Shown: positions 6,907 to 13,422 of the stretch, piece after piece
Numbering within the stretch: the first letter of the stretch is position 1
Layout of the letters: the number at the start of each line of letters is the position of its first letter
Origin: Syntrophomonadaceae bacterium
GTDB lineage: Bacteria > Bacillota > Dethiobacteria > DTU022 > UBA8154
Direction: 5' to 3'
DNA: 37,179 nt
Assembly (NCBI GenBank): GCA_003563895.1
Contig: PWTK01000094.1
Span: 1 to 37,179 of the forward strand
Position numbers and translations under genes: made by a program
Notes under the pieces: generated by a model
What the model saw: only the letters and a program-made list of their open reading frames with translations
Databases searched by the model: none
Told to the model about the DNA's origin: nothing

Positions 6907-7347
6907 CTATCTTAGCAGCGAGAACAATTTTTGAGTAGAGAGGCATCGCCGGGAAGCAATTGAAGGATATTGCCCGATGTGTTTCAGCGATTTTTGAACG
7001 GCCTTGCTGCCCGGCATATAATGGAAGAAGCGCAGGGTATAACGGAACGTGTGGTACTGCATCTGCAAAACACCCCTTGTTTTTGGTCCCCGGGCCCCTT
7101 TCTCTCCCTGCCCGGCCCCCTTTCTCTGAAAATGGCGGTCCAGGGTGATATGCCGGACATGGGAAAGCTCGCCGGGCACGGGAATCTCCGGCATGCTGTG
7201 TAAGTCCCAGTCCAAAATTTTCAGCCGGTTGAGCTCCCGGCGACAGTTCTTGCAGGAACGCAGGTGCTCTTCCACCAGCACCTTTTCGGAAGGCAGGAGT
7301 TCTCTATCAATGTAATGCTGGAGCAGGGTCTTGGGACAGCCGTGCAT
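6907..7347 (-). CDS. Zinc-finger anti-sigma factor, partner of the adjacent ECF sigma factor
   Basis: The first 60 residues form a zf-HC2 anti-sigma domain with the H-x3-C-x2-C ligand set (EEHLRSCKNCRREL) that binds an ECF sigma factor and releases it on signal. The gene starts three bases after the sigma stop, and its GGAGGTG ribosome site lies in the end of the sigma gene, so the two are translated together. The remaining residues (LDRHFQRKGAG to the end) are basic and lack the usual membrane-spanning helix. At 146 residues this is either a soluble anti-sigma factor or one whose C-terminal part was lost. The function follows from the domain and position; the signal sensed is unknown. Confidence 0.85.
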   Translation of the reverse strand: MHGCPKTLLQHYIDRELLPSEKVLVEEHLRSCKNCRRELNRLKILDWDLHSMPEIPVPGELSHVRHITLDRHFQRKGAGQGEKGARGPKTRGVLQMQYHTFRYTLRFFHYMPGSKAVQKSLKHIGQYPSIASRRCLSTQKLFSLLR

Positions 7348-7350
7348 TTA

Positions 7351-7926
7351 CTACACCTCCAGGATTCCACAACGCTCAAGCTGTTTTTTCAAAGCACCGC
7401 GAGCGCGAAAAACGCCGTTTTTCACTGTTCCCAGCGGAAGATTCATTGCGGCGGCGATCTCCTCGTAGCTCATCTTTTCCCTGTAGCGAAGCGTCAGGGC
7501 CATGCGGTGGGTTTCCGGAAGTTCCCCGATGAACTTTATAAGAAGGGCTTCCGTCTCCCGGGCCAGCACTTCTTCTTCCACATTATCGCCGGAGCAGACG
7601 GTTTCCAGCAGGATGCCGCCGCCATCCGGCCCGCTTTCATCCAGGGAGAAGCAGCGGTACTTTCGCCCGTCTCTTCTGTGATTGAGGGCTGTGTTCACCG
7701 CAATTTTTTTCAACCAGGGGTAAAAAGGACGTGTCTCTTCGAAGTTTTTTATGGATCGAAAAACCTTGAGATAAACTTCCTGCAGGGTATCCAACGCCTC
7801 TTCTTTATTGAGGGTAAAGCTGTAGCAAATTCCATAAAGCTGCTTTTCGTAGCGTTTCAACAGGGCATCAAAGGCTTCCCTTTCATTGTTTTTGCAGCGC
7901 CGGATCAGGCTTGAGAAGATCTCCAT
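7351..7926 (-). CDS. RNA polymerase ECF-type sigma factor
   Basis: The 191-residue protein has the two domains of extracytoplasmic-function sigma factors. Region 2 includes EALDTLQEVYLKVFRSIKNF and PWLKKIAVNTALNHRR. Region 4 includes THRMALTLRYREKMSYEEIAAAMNLPLGTVKNGVFRARGAL, the helix-turn-helix that reads the -35 element. The linker is somewhat long and acidic (DESGPDGGG). The ATG at 7926 follows AGGGAGAATG. It is the first gene of a two-gene operon with the anti-sigma factor and probably activates its own promoter, but no target promoter was identified. Confidence 0.95.
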   Translation of the reverse strand: MEIFSSLIRRCKNNEREAFDALLKRYEKQLYGICYSFTLNKEEALDTLQEVYLKVFRSIKNFEETRPFYPWLKKIAVNTALNHRRDGRKYRCFSLDESGPDGGGILLETVCSGDNVEEEVLARETEALLIKFIGELPETHRMALTLRYREKMSYEEIAAAMNLPLGTVKNGVFRARGALKKQLERCGILEV

Positions 7927-8080
7927 TTCTCATTCTCCCTTTCAGCCCTTATCCTATTACTACACATTCCCCGGGGCAAGAGTTGCTTCCAGGTGTTCTT
8001 CCGGCAAAATAATTTCCTGTCGCTCCGCGGGCGGAAAGAACGAAATATTTTCCCCCTCCCGCTTCGTGGTCTAAACATAA
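7927..8080. other. Upstream region of the sigma/anti-sigma operon
   Basis: Leader of the minus-strand sigma gene. No consensus promoter was recognised. It ends where the left arm of the 140-bp inverted repeat begins. Confidence 0.35.
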
Positions 8081-8221
8081 AATGATTATCGATTTAGCTC
8101 AGGTACCCTATATATATGATGCGCCGGCTAAATAGATTCCAGTGCCCCAGTTGCGGGTATGAGCATACTTGCGAGATTGTAACCAAGAAAACCGTCCTTT
8201 CCCGGGTTAATCGGATAGCCA
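8081..8221 (+). repeat. Left arm of a 140-bp inverted repeat
   Basis: This arm is nearly identical to the reverse complement of 9219-9358. The two arms are about 1.0 kb apart and face inward. Both arms carry the 22-bp motif at their outer end and the N-terminal coding region of a small zinc-ribbon peptide. Differences are scattered, with one single-base length change that shifts the reading frame in one copy. This suggests an old inverted duplication or the two ends of a decayed mobile element. Confidence 0.85.
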
Positions 8222-8277
8222 CAAAGCATAATTGCGGTGACGTATTCTTTTATACGAAAAGCTTGCCTTTCGCCTGA
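8116..8277 (+). CDS. Small zinc-ribbon-like peptide, possibly decayed
   Basis: An open frame of 53 residues starts at tandem ATG codons and reads MMRRLNRFQCPSCGYEHTCE before diverging. It has a C-x2-C pair, a lone Cys and a later H-N-C, compatible with a metal-binding knuckle. The first 25 residues match the peptide encoded on the other arm of the inverted repeat (9132-9323), but a one-base change shifts the frames after that. No clear ribosome site precedes it. It may be a relic of an element-borne gene rather than an expressed gene. The family was not recognised. Confidence 0.35.
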   Translation: MMRRLNRFQCPSCGYEHTCEIVTKKTVLSRVNRIATKHNCGDVFFYTKSLPFA

Positions 8278-8333
8278 AAATCAATGTTTCTAACAGATTA
8301 CCCTCGGAACTATGTTTGTTTTAAGGGGCACTT
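8215..8333 (+). repeat. Dispersed repeat A, copy 1
   Basis: This segment matches 12802-12919 in the same orientation, with shared blocks CGGTGACGTATTCTTTTA, ACGAAAAG, TTCGCCTGAAAA and TTTCTAACAGAT. It overlaps the inner end of the left inverted-repeat arm. A piece of it, TTCGCCTGAAAA, recurs inverted at 8533-8544. Function unknown. Confidence 0.8.
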
Positions 8334-8760
8334 GGTGCTTCTGCCCCGAGCTTGACGACATAATTTTCCAGGATCCGGGTTTCAGCATGTTTATGGTTAC
8401 GGCACAGAACACGCAGCAGCGAAAAATAATCACTTTGAGCCTTCTGAAATCCCATAAATGCGTGGAATATTTAACAGCCAAACCCGGGTTCTGAACACCA
8501 TTATTGTTCCAAGCGTGAAACACCAGAATTTATTTTCAGGCGAAGATCGGGCACAACAAAAATGTTTATTGCGCTATCACCTGTCGCAGTAATGATGTTT
8601 TAGCGCAATGAGCAACCCGTGCCGGGCGGGGGCGCCGTTATGTGTTATAATGGGTGCAGCAGCGTGCACTTCATCCCCCGGGAGAGGCGAAAAAGGCATA
8701 CATATAAATGAACCGTTTAGGGGACAAGGCTCGAGAGGAACGTCGCCAGGGGAACGGCTC

Positions 8761-8912
8761 AAGCGTCACCGCAGCGAAGCAAGGGGACACTCCTCCGCAG
8801 GAGGTGTGTCCCCTAATCTTGAAAGATGACATTTCTCCGCGGGAGGTGTGTTCCCCACACCTTGAAAGATGACACTCCTCTGCAGGAGGTATCCTCCCCT
8901 GCCTTGAAGGGT
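8761..8912 (+). repeat. Array of three hairpin-forming units of about 43 bp
   Basis: The phrase CTTGAAAGATGAC or CTTGAAGGGTGA recurs at 8818, 8861 and 8903. Each unit carries a TCCTCYGCAGGAGG-like palindrome. The first hairpin is the best: 8783-8796 pairs with 8800-8813 over 14 positions with one mismatch and a GCA loop, and contains GGGGACAC/GTGTCCCC. Related single copies lie near 21690 and 29491. The units are too short and too divergent for a CRISPR array and have no spacer-like variety. Confidence 0.75.
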
Positions 8913-8948
8913 GAACCGGTAGTGGTGTTTTTAATAAGCACACAAGCC

Positions 8949-9016
8949 CGGAAAAAGATTCAAGGCTAAGAGATGGCCGGGGGGGCTTGACACGCTACTT
9001 CCATATCAGCAGTTAC
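8949..9016 (+). repeat. Dispersed repeat B, copy 1
   Basis: This matches 13160-13227 in the same orientation, with shared blocks AGAGATGGCCG and TTGACACGC followed by ACTTCCA. On the minus strand both copies can be read as the same peptide (about MEVACQ-P-AIS), with different frame breaks. Repeat B therefore looks like the decayed end of a once-coding sequence, present twice in the window. Confidence 0.7.
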
Positions 9017-9141
9017 CCGCATGCATTGTTCTTTATCACCGCTGCCACTGCCTCGATCCCTTGCCCGGACTGGGGCAGGTCGGTTTTGGCCAAGTGAATA
9101 CCTCTGCCCTGTGTAGCCTCGAAAACGCTTTTTAAGGCAGA
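9013..9141 (-). pseudogene. Decayed coding fragment, unrecognised family
   Basis: A minus-strand frame of 42 codons has protein-like composition (SVFEATQGRGIHLAKTDLPQ, GQGIEAVAAVIKNN) but begins after a stop without a start codon and ends early. In a shifted frame the sequence continues as VTADMEVACQAPPAIS across repeat B. It seems to be the remnant of a longer gene. The family was not recognised. It lies between the repeat units and the right inverted-repeat arm. Confidence 0.4.
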
Positions 9142-9323
9142 TCAATGCAGATAGCTTTGTTATTCTTTCCCCTGCTCCTGTTTCCTGCTTTGTTCTGCCA
9201 ATTCGAAAAAATATTTTTTGGCTGTCCGATTAACTCATGAAAGGGCAGTTTCTTGGTTACAATCTCGCAAGTATGCTCATACCCGCACTTGGGGCACTGG
9301 AATCTATTTGGCCGGCGCATCAT
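9132..9323 (-). pseudogene. Small zinc-ribbon peptide on the right inverted-repeat arm, probably frameshifted
   Basis: The 63-codon frame starts MMRRPNRFQCPKCGYEHTCE and is the counterpart of the peptide on the left arm. It carries a C-x2-C pair and a further Cys. After ELIGQP the annotated frame becomes Asn-rich and unconvincing, while a neighbouring frame reads KKYFFELAEQSRKQEQGKE and then stops. A one-base indel in the A-run there would restore a sensible peptide of about 50 residues. Probably a decayed member of a small unknown family. Confidence 0.4.
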
Positions 9324-9358
9324 GTATAAAGGGTACCTGAGCTAAATCGATAATCATT
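9219..9358 (-). repeat. Right arm of the 140-bp inverted repeat
   Basis: Inverted copy of 8081-8221. The outer end carries the 22-bp motif at 9336-9357. The interval from here to the HAD gene (9359-9598) has no further supported gene. Confidence 0.85.
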
Positions 9359-9598
9359 AGATATTTTTTAAAAGGGCTTGCTCTCCTCCGGCCTTCGGTT
9401 GGAAACCGCGGCTGGGGTGGAGCAGAAACCAAAAAAACAAGGCTCATTTAAATTTAAGTGTTGATATTGTTTGGAATTTAGCTGCCGTGTCCTCGAACAA
9501 GAAAATGGAAAACGAAATGAGGTAAGCAATAAAGGGTATTTAATGCTCTCAACTATGCTTTTTAAAAGAGCCAAAAACAAAAACGAAGGTGGTAACTC

Positions 9599-10078
9599 AT
9601 GGGCATATGCTTTGATGTACCGGGAAGAGGGTCCTATCACCTGGACGCGATCGTGTTTGATTTAAACGGCACCCTCACGGTTGACGGCCGGCTGAGCCCC
9701 AGTACCAGCGAGCTGTTGTTCAGGGTATCTGAAAAAGTGGCCCTGTATGTTTTGACAGCAGACACGCAAAGCTCTGCTTCACGGATACAGGATTCTTTGG
9801 GGGAAGGCATTCAATTAATGGTGCTCTCCGGTGACGATACCACCCGGGCCAAGCGACGCTTTGTTCAGAAGATGGATTCACATCATGTTGCAGCCGTAGG
9901 GAACGGTGCAAATGATGCCGGTATGCTGGAGGAAGCCGTGTTAGGCATTGCCGTTCTGGAAGAAGAGGGGTGTGCAGCAGAGATACTGTTAAAGGCCGAT
10001 ATCGCGGTGCGGCACATAGACGAAGCCCTGGGGCTGTTTTTGAACCCCGGGAGGCTCATCGCCACCCTGCGGCGCTGA
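9599..10078 (+). CDS. HAD-family phosphatase (soluble P-type-ATPase-like)
   Basis: This 159-residue protein has the HAD core without a cap. Motif I is VFDLNGTLT with the nucleophile Asp; the second acidic position is Asn, as in the group called soluble P-type ATPases. The TADT segment is motif II, a Lys/Arg-rich helix (TRAKRRFVQK) supplies motif III, and VGNGANDAGML is motif IV with the Mg-binding Asp. It probably hydrolyses a small phosphate ester in the cytoplasm; the substrate is unknown. The ATG at 9599 follows AAGGTGG. It stands alone between the repeat region and comEC. Confidence 0.85.
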   Translation: MGICFDVPGRGSYHLDAIVFDLNGTLTVDGRLSPSTSELLFRVSEKVALYVLTADTQSSASRIQDSLGEGIQLMVLSGDDTTRAKRRFVQKMDSHHVAAVGNGANDAGMLEEAVLGIAVLEEEGCAAEILLKADIAVRHIDEALGLFLNPGRLIATLRR

Positions 10079-10187
10079 TCCGCGGCCCCGCAAAAAAACC
10101 GGCTTTTTCACAACAACAAAGAAGGATAAACGATGGCGGACGTAGAATTTTTTCTTCGTTTCACAGTGCCAGCCGAGGAGAACACCG

Positions 10188-12683
10188 ATGCCGCGTCCCC
10201 TTGTTATGATGACTGCTTCTTATGTGCTGGGTATTATCCTGGGACGGTATTATTTTTCGTTTTTTTTGTTCGGTTTTCTGGTGCTGGCAGCGTTGGGATG
10301 GGTGTTTTTGGAACGCCGCAGGGACAGCGGCGGAAACGTTTCTCTTCTCCCCTTTTTATTGATTCTCCTGGCCGTCGGCAGCCTGGCGTGCAGCCTGGCT
10401 TGCGAAAGCGTTTCCGGCAGCATCAGGCATTTCAGCGGCTCAAGGGGCACCCTGACGGGCAAAGTCGCCGGTGAGCCCTTGTGGAGAGAAGGGGATGTGG
10501 TTGTTACCCTGCAGCCCGGCTCTTTTATGATTGAAGGCGAAGAACATCGGGTAACGGGAAAGGTGAGGGTTTCCCTCAGCCTGGAACCGGAGCAAGAAGG
10601 CCCGGTGTTTTTGCGTTATGGGGAAAAGGTTTCGACGAGGGGAACGCTCTATGAGCCCTGGGAAAGGCGAAACCCCGGCGGATTTGACCACCGGGCTTTC
10701 CTGGAGACGCAGGGGGTGGCGGCAACCTTTTACGGCTCGGCGGGGGAAGTGGTTCATCTGGGCCTTTCCCCGGAGCTTTCTCCGTTTCGGCGCACAGCCC
10801 TGCAGGTCAAAGAAAAAATGTCGGGGACGCTGCAGGCTCACCTCCCTGCAAGGGAAGGGAATCTGCTGCAAGGCATGCTTTTTGGGGAGAGAAACGTCCT
10901 CGATGCGGACACGGAGGGTATGTTCAGGGCCTCGGGCATATCCCACCTGCTGGCTCTGTCCGGGCTTCACGTGGGGCTGGTGGCGGCCATGGTGTGGTTT
11001 TTATGGCGGCGGCTGGGGCTTGGCGGATGGCCCCTGCTGGCCTTTACCCTGGGTGTTCTTTTCTTCTACGTGTTCATGACGGGGTTGAGGCCCTCTGCCC
11101 TGAGGGCGTTTGTCATGTTTGGACTGGCCGCAGGAGCGGTGAGCCTCGGCCGGGAGCGGGACCTTCCCAACGCCCTGGCCGCTGCGGCCGGGGTCACCTT
11201 GATTTACAACCCCCTGCTTCTGTTTACGGTTGGTTTTCAGCTGTCCTACGCGGCTACGGGGGCCATCATTGCCGTCGTCCCTTTCCTGTCGTCGAAGATT
11301 GCCCCTTTTTTTGCTGCCCTGCAGCGGAAGGTGCCCTGGTTTCCCGCGGAAAGGTTCGCCTCCCTTGTGTCTGTAACCCTGGCCGCCCAGCTGGGGGTGC
11401 TGCCGCTCACGGCCTACTACTTCGGCGAAATATCACTGGTAGCGCTGGCGGCCAACTTGCTGGCCCTTCCGGCCGTATCCCTCGTGCTGGGCATCGGGTT
11501 TTCAGCGGCCCTCGCGGGATTGCTGCTGCCGGCAGCCGGTGCCCTGGCAGCCTTGGCCTCCTATCCGCTTCTGCTCTACCTCCTCCTGGTAGCCGGTTCA
11601 CTGGGATCTCTGCCCTTTTCTTTTCGGACTGTTTTCCCGCCGCACGTATTCCTGCTGCTGGGTTGTTACGGCTTTTTGTTTTTCCTGCTGGCCGGGGGCG
11701 AGGGCAGGCTGGTTTCTTTTTGGTCGCGCGTTAAAGAGGGGCTGAGACCGGCACACTTCATCATATCACTGCTCATTCTTGCCCTTGTTTTTGCCTGGCC
11801 CGCCGACCTCCTGCGGGGAGGGAAGGACCTGGAAGTGGTTTTCCTGGATGTGGGTCAGGGGGATGCAGCATATATCAGCACACCCGGCGGCAAAAAGGTA
11901 TTAATCGACGGCGGAGGGCGGCCTGCCTTTACCGGAGATCTGGAAGGGGTGGGGCACAGGGTGGTACTGCCCTTCCTGCGGCAGCGCAGGGTGAGCGCGC
12001 TGGATGTGGTGGTAGTGAGCCACCCGCATGAAGACCACTACGGCGGCCTTATCCCCGTCCTGGAAGAGCTTCCGGTGGGCCTGTTGGTTGTAAATGCCGA
12101 TGAACCGGATTCCCCCACCTACTGTCACCTGCTGGAACTGGCCGATGAAAGAGGGGTGCGCCGCGAAATCCTCTCCGCCGGCGACAGGCTGCAGCTGGAA
12201 CCCGGGGTGGTACTAAAGGTGATGGCCCCTCCCCGGGAGCTGTTCAGCGGAACCGGCAGCGATATAAACAACAACTCCCTGGTGAAGCGGCTCTCTTTCC
12301 GGGAGTCCGGGGTCCTTTTCACCGGCGATATTGAAGAAGCGGCCGTGGCATCCCTGCTGGAAAAAGGACTGCTCGGCCCGGTGCAGGTCTTAAAAGTTCC
12401 CCACCACGGGGGCTACCTGCCCAACATGGCCTGGATGCTGGAAGCGGTGAACCCGGAGGCGGCAGTCATTTCCGTCGGGAACAATTCCTTCGGGCATCCC
12501 CACCCGCATACCCTGGAAACCCTGGCCGAAAGGGGGGTCAGGGTTTATCGCACCGATTTGCATGGGGCCGTCAGCATGCGCACAGATGGATATGCCTGGA
12601 GGGCAGAAACGGTGCTGGAACCCCAGGAAGAAGAGATTTTTTTGCGCGGCGGCGGAGATCCGGGCGAGGCTGCAGCACAGTGA
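10188..12683 (+). CDS. comEC: DNA internalization competence protein ComEC/Rec2
   Basis: The 831-residue protein has the full ComEC layout. The N-terminal hydrophobic pair and DUF4131-like beta region cover about residues 1-210. The multi-span competence domain (GISHLLALSGLHVGL at about 255, then LRPSALRAF) runs to about 530. A C-terminal metallo-beta-lactamase domain begins with VVFLDVGQGDAAYI and carries the metal site SHPHEDHYGG (H612, H614, D616, H617), VLFTGD and VPHHGG. ComEC forms the membrane channel through which single-stranded DNA enters during transformation, and the lactamase domain may degrade the other strand. The ATG at 10188 follows GAGGAGA. No comEA is next to it. The gene is intact, so natural transformation is possible but not shown. 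Confidence 0.95.
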   Translation: MPRPLVMMTASYVLGIILGRYYFSFFLFGFLVLAALGWVFLERRRDSGGNVSLLPFLLILLAVGSLACSLACESVSGSIRHFSGSRGTLTGKVAGEPLWREGDVVVTLQPGSFMIEGEEHRVTGKVRVSLSLEPEQEGPVFLRYGEKVSTRGTLYEPWERRNPGGFDHRAFLETQGVAATFYGSAGEVVHLGLSPELSPFRRTALQVKEKMSGTLQAHLPAREGNLLQGMLFGERNVLDADTEGMFRASGISHLLALSGLHVGLVAAMVWFLWRRLGLGGWPLLAFTLGVLFFYVFMTGLRPSALRAFVMFGLAAGAVSLGRERDLPNALAAAAGVTLIYNPLLLFTVGFQLSYAATGAIIAVVPFLSSKIAPFFAALQRKVPWFPAERFASLVSVTLAAQLGVLPLTAYYFGEISLVALAANLLALPAVSLVLGIGFSAALAGLLLPAAGALAALASYPLLLYLLLVAGSLGSLPFSFRTVFPPHVFLLLGCYGFLFFLLAGGEGRLVSFWSRVKEGLRPAHFIISLLILALVFAWPADLLRGGKDLEVVFLDVGQGDAAYISTPGGKKVLIDGGGRPAFTGDLEGVGHRVVLPFLRQRRVSALDVVVVSHPHEDHYGGLIPVLEELPVGLLVVNADEPDSPTYCHLLELADERGVRREILSAGDRLQLEPGVVLKVMAPPRELFSGTGSDINNNSLVKRLSFRESGVLFTGDIEEAAVASLLEKGLLGPVQVLKVPHHGGYLPNMAWMLEAVNPEAAVISVGNNSFGHPHPHTLETLAERGVRVYRTDLHGAVSMRTDGYAWRAETVLEPQEEEIFLRGGGDPGEAAAQ

Positions 12684-12801
12684 AGTGGATTGAAGAGGGC
12701 ACAATCCAGAACAGGGAATCCTCTTCAGATCTTCAAATCCCAGCCTGGATATTGCCAGAACCATAATAGTTGATTTTATGAAATCCCCCCTTCTAAGCTT
12801 A

Positions 12802-12919
12802 GTGCTACAAAACATAATTACGGTGACGTATTCTTTTACACGAAAAGTCTTGTCCTTCGCCTGAAAACCTTTTTTCTAACAGATCAGATTCGGAACCATA
12901 TTTGTGTTAGAGAGCACTT
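12802..12919 (+). repeat. Dispersed repeat A, copy 2
   Basis: Same orientation as 8215-8333 and clearly homologous, with small length differences. The zinc-ribbon coding part found upstream of copy 1 is absent here. Confidence 0.8.
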
Positions 12920-13159
12920 AGTAAGCATTGGTGTTCAAGAGATGGCTTGAAAAAGTTTTGCAAATTTGCAGAGGACTTAAGACTTAAGGACTGAAAACAT
13001 TTTTGAAGCAGCGAGAACCTCCTCCTGCGGACTATTCCGGGCAGGGCGCCGCCTTTCCTCTACCTGCCCTGACTTTACAAACAGGGTCGGGAATGCCATA
13101 ATGCCTGAGGAGCCCGCCGGCTGGTGCTAAAATGCCGGTGTGTTTTCCAACCCGCAGCC

Positions 13160-13227
13160 CCGAATAAAAGATACCGGCCGAGAGATGGCCGAGGGGATTT
13201 GACACGCACTTCCACAACAGGTGTTAC
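13160..13227 (+). repeat. Dispersed repeat B, copy 2
   Basis: Same orientation as 8949-9016. The A to B distance is about 240 bases here and about 615 in copy 1, which additionally contains the hairpin array. This fits one ancestral unit that gained or lost internal sequence. Confidence 0.7.
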
Positions 13228-13422
13228 AGGGATCCCTGCCATGTTGGTCAAAGCGGGGTGCTCCAGGGAGGCGGCAGCGGCGTGGCTTGTTCCATGGCCG
13301 GTGGAAGTGAAGATGCCGGCAGGAGGGGATCGCAAACCGAAAACGAGAGAAACGCTTTATACATAAATATCGCCGCGTCATGAAATCCCCGGCTTTAGAC
13401 CTGGAACCCGGGAGCAAAATCG

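Larger units (their letters stand above)
12684..13422. other. Repeat-rich gap with decayed coding fragments
   Basis: This 739-base gap carries second copies of repeats A and B in the same order as at 8.2-9.0 kb. On the minus strand, 13217-13335 reads as a protein-like fragment (AGIFTSTGHGTSHAAAASLE, ALTNMAGIPVT) that runs into the repeat-B peptide after a frame change. TGAAGAGG and CCTCTTCA just after comEC form a weak 8-bp stem without a U-tract. No intact gene is supported. Confidence 0.6.

Noticed and set aside
7264-7914. Plus-strand frame of 216 codons opposite the sigma factor
   Set aside because: It is antisense to a clear ECF sigma factor and has no ribosome site or family similarity.
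8761-8912. CRISPR array
   Set aside because: Only three units of 42-43 bp, internally palindromic and diverged, with no distinct spacers and no cas genes in the window.
10133-10474. Gene upstream of and overlapping comEC
   Set aside because: It overlaps the comEC start in another frame and has low-quality composition; comEC has its own GAGGAGA site at the family's normal start.
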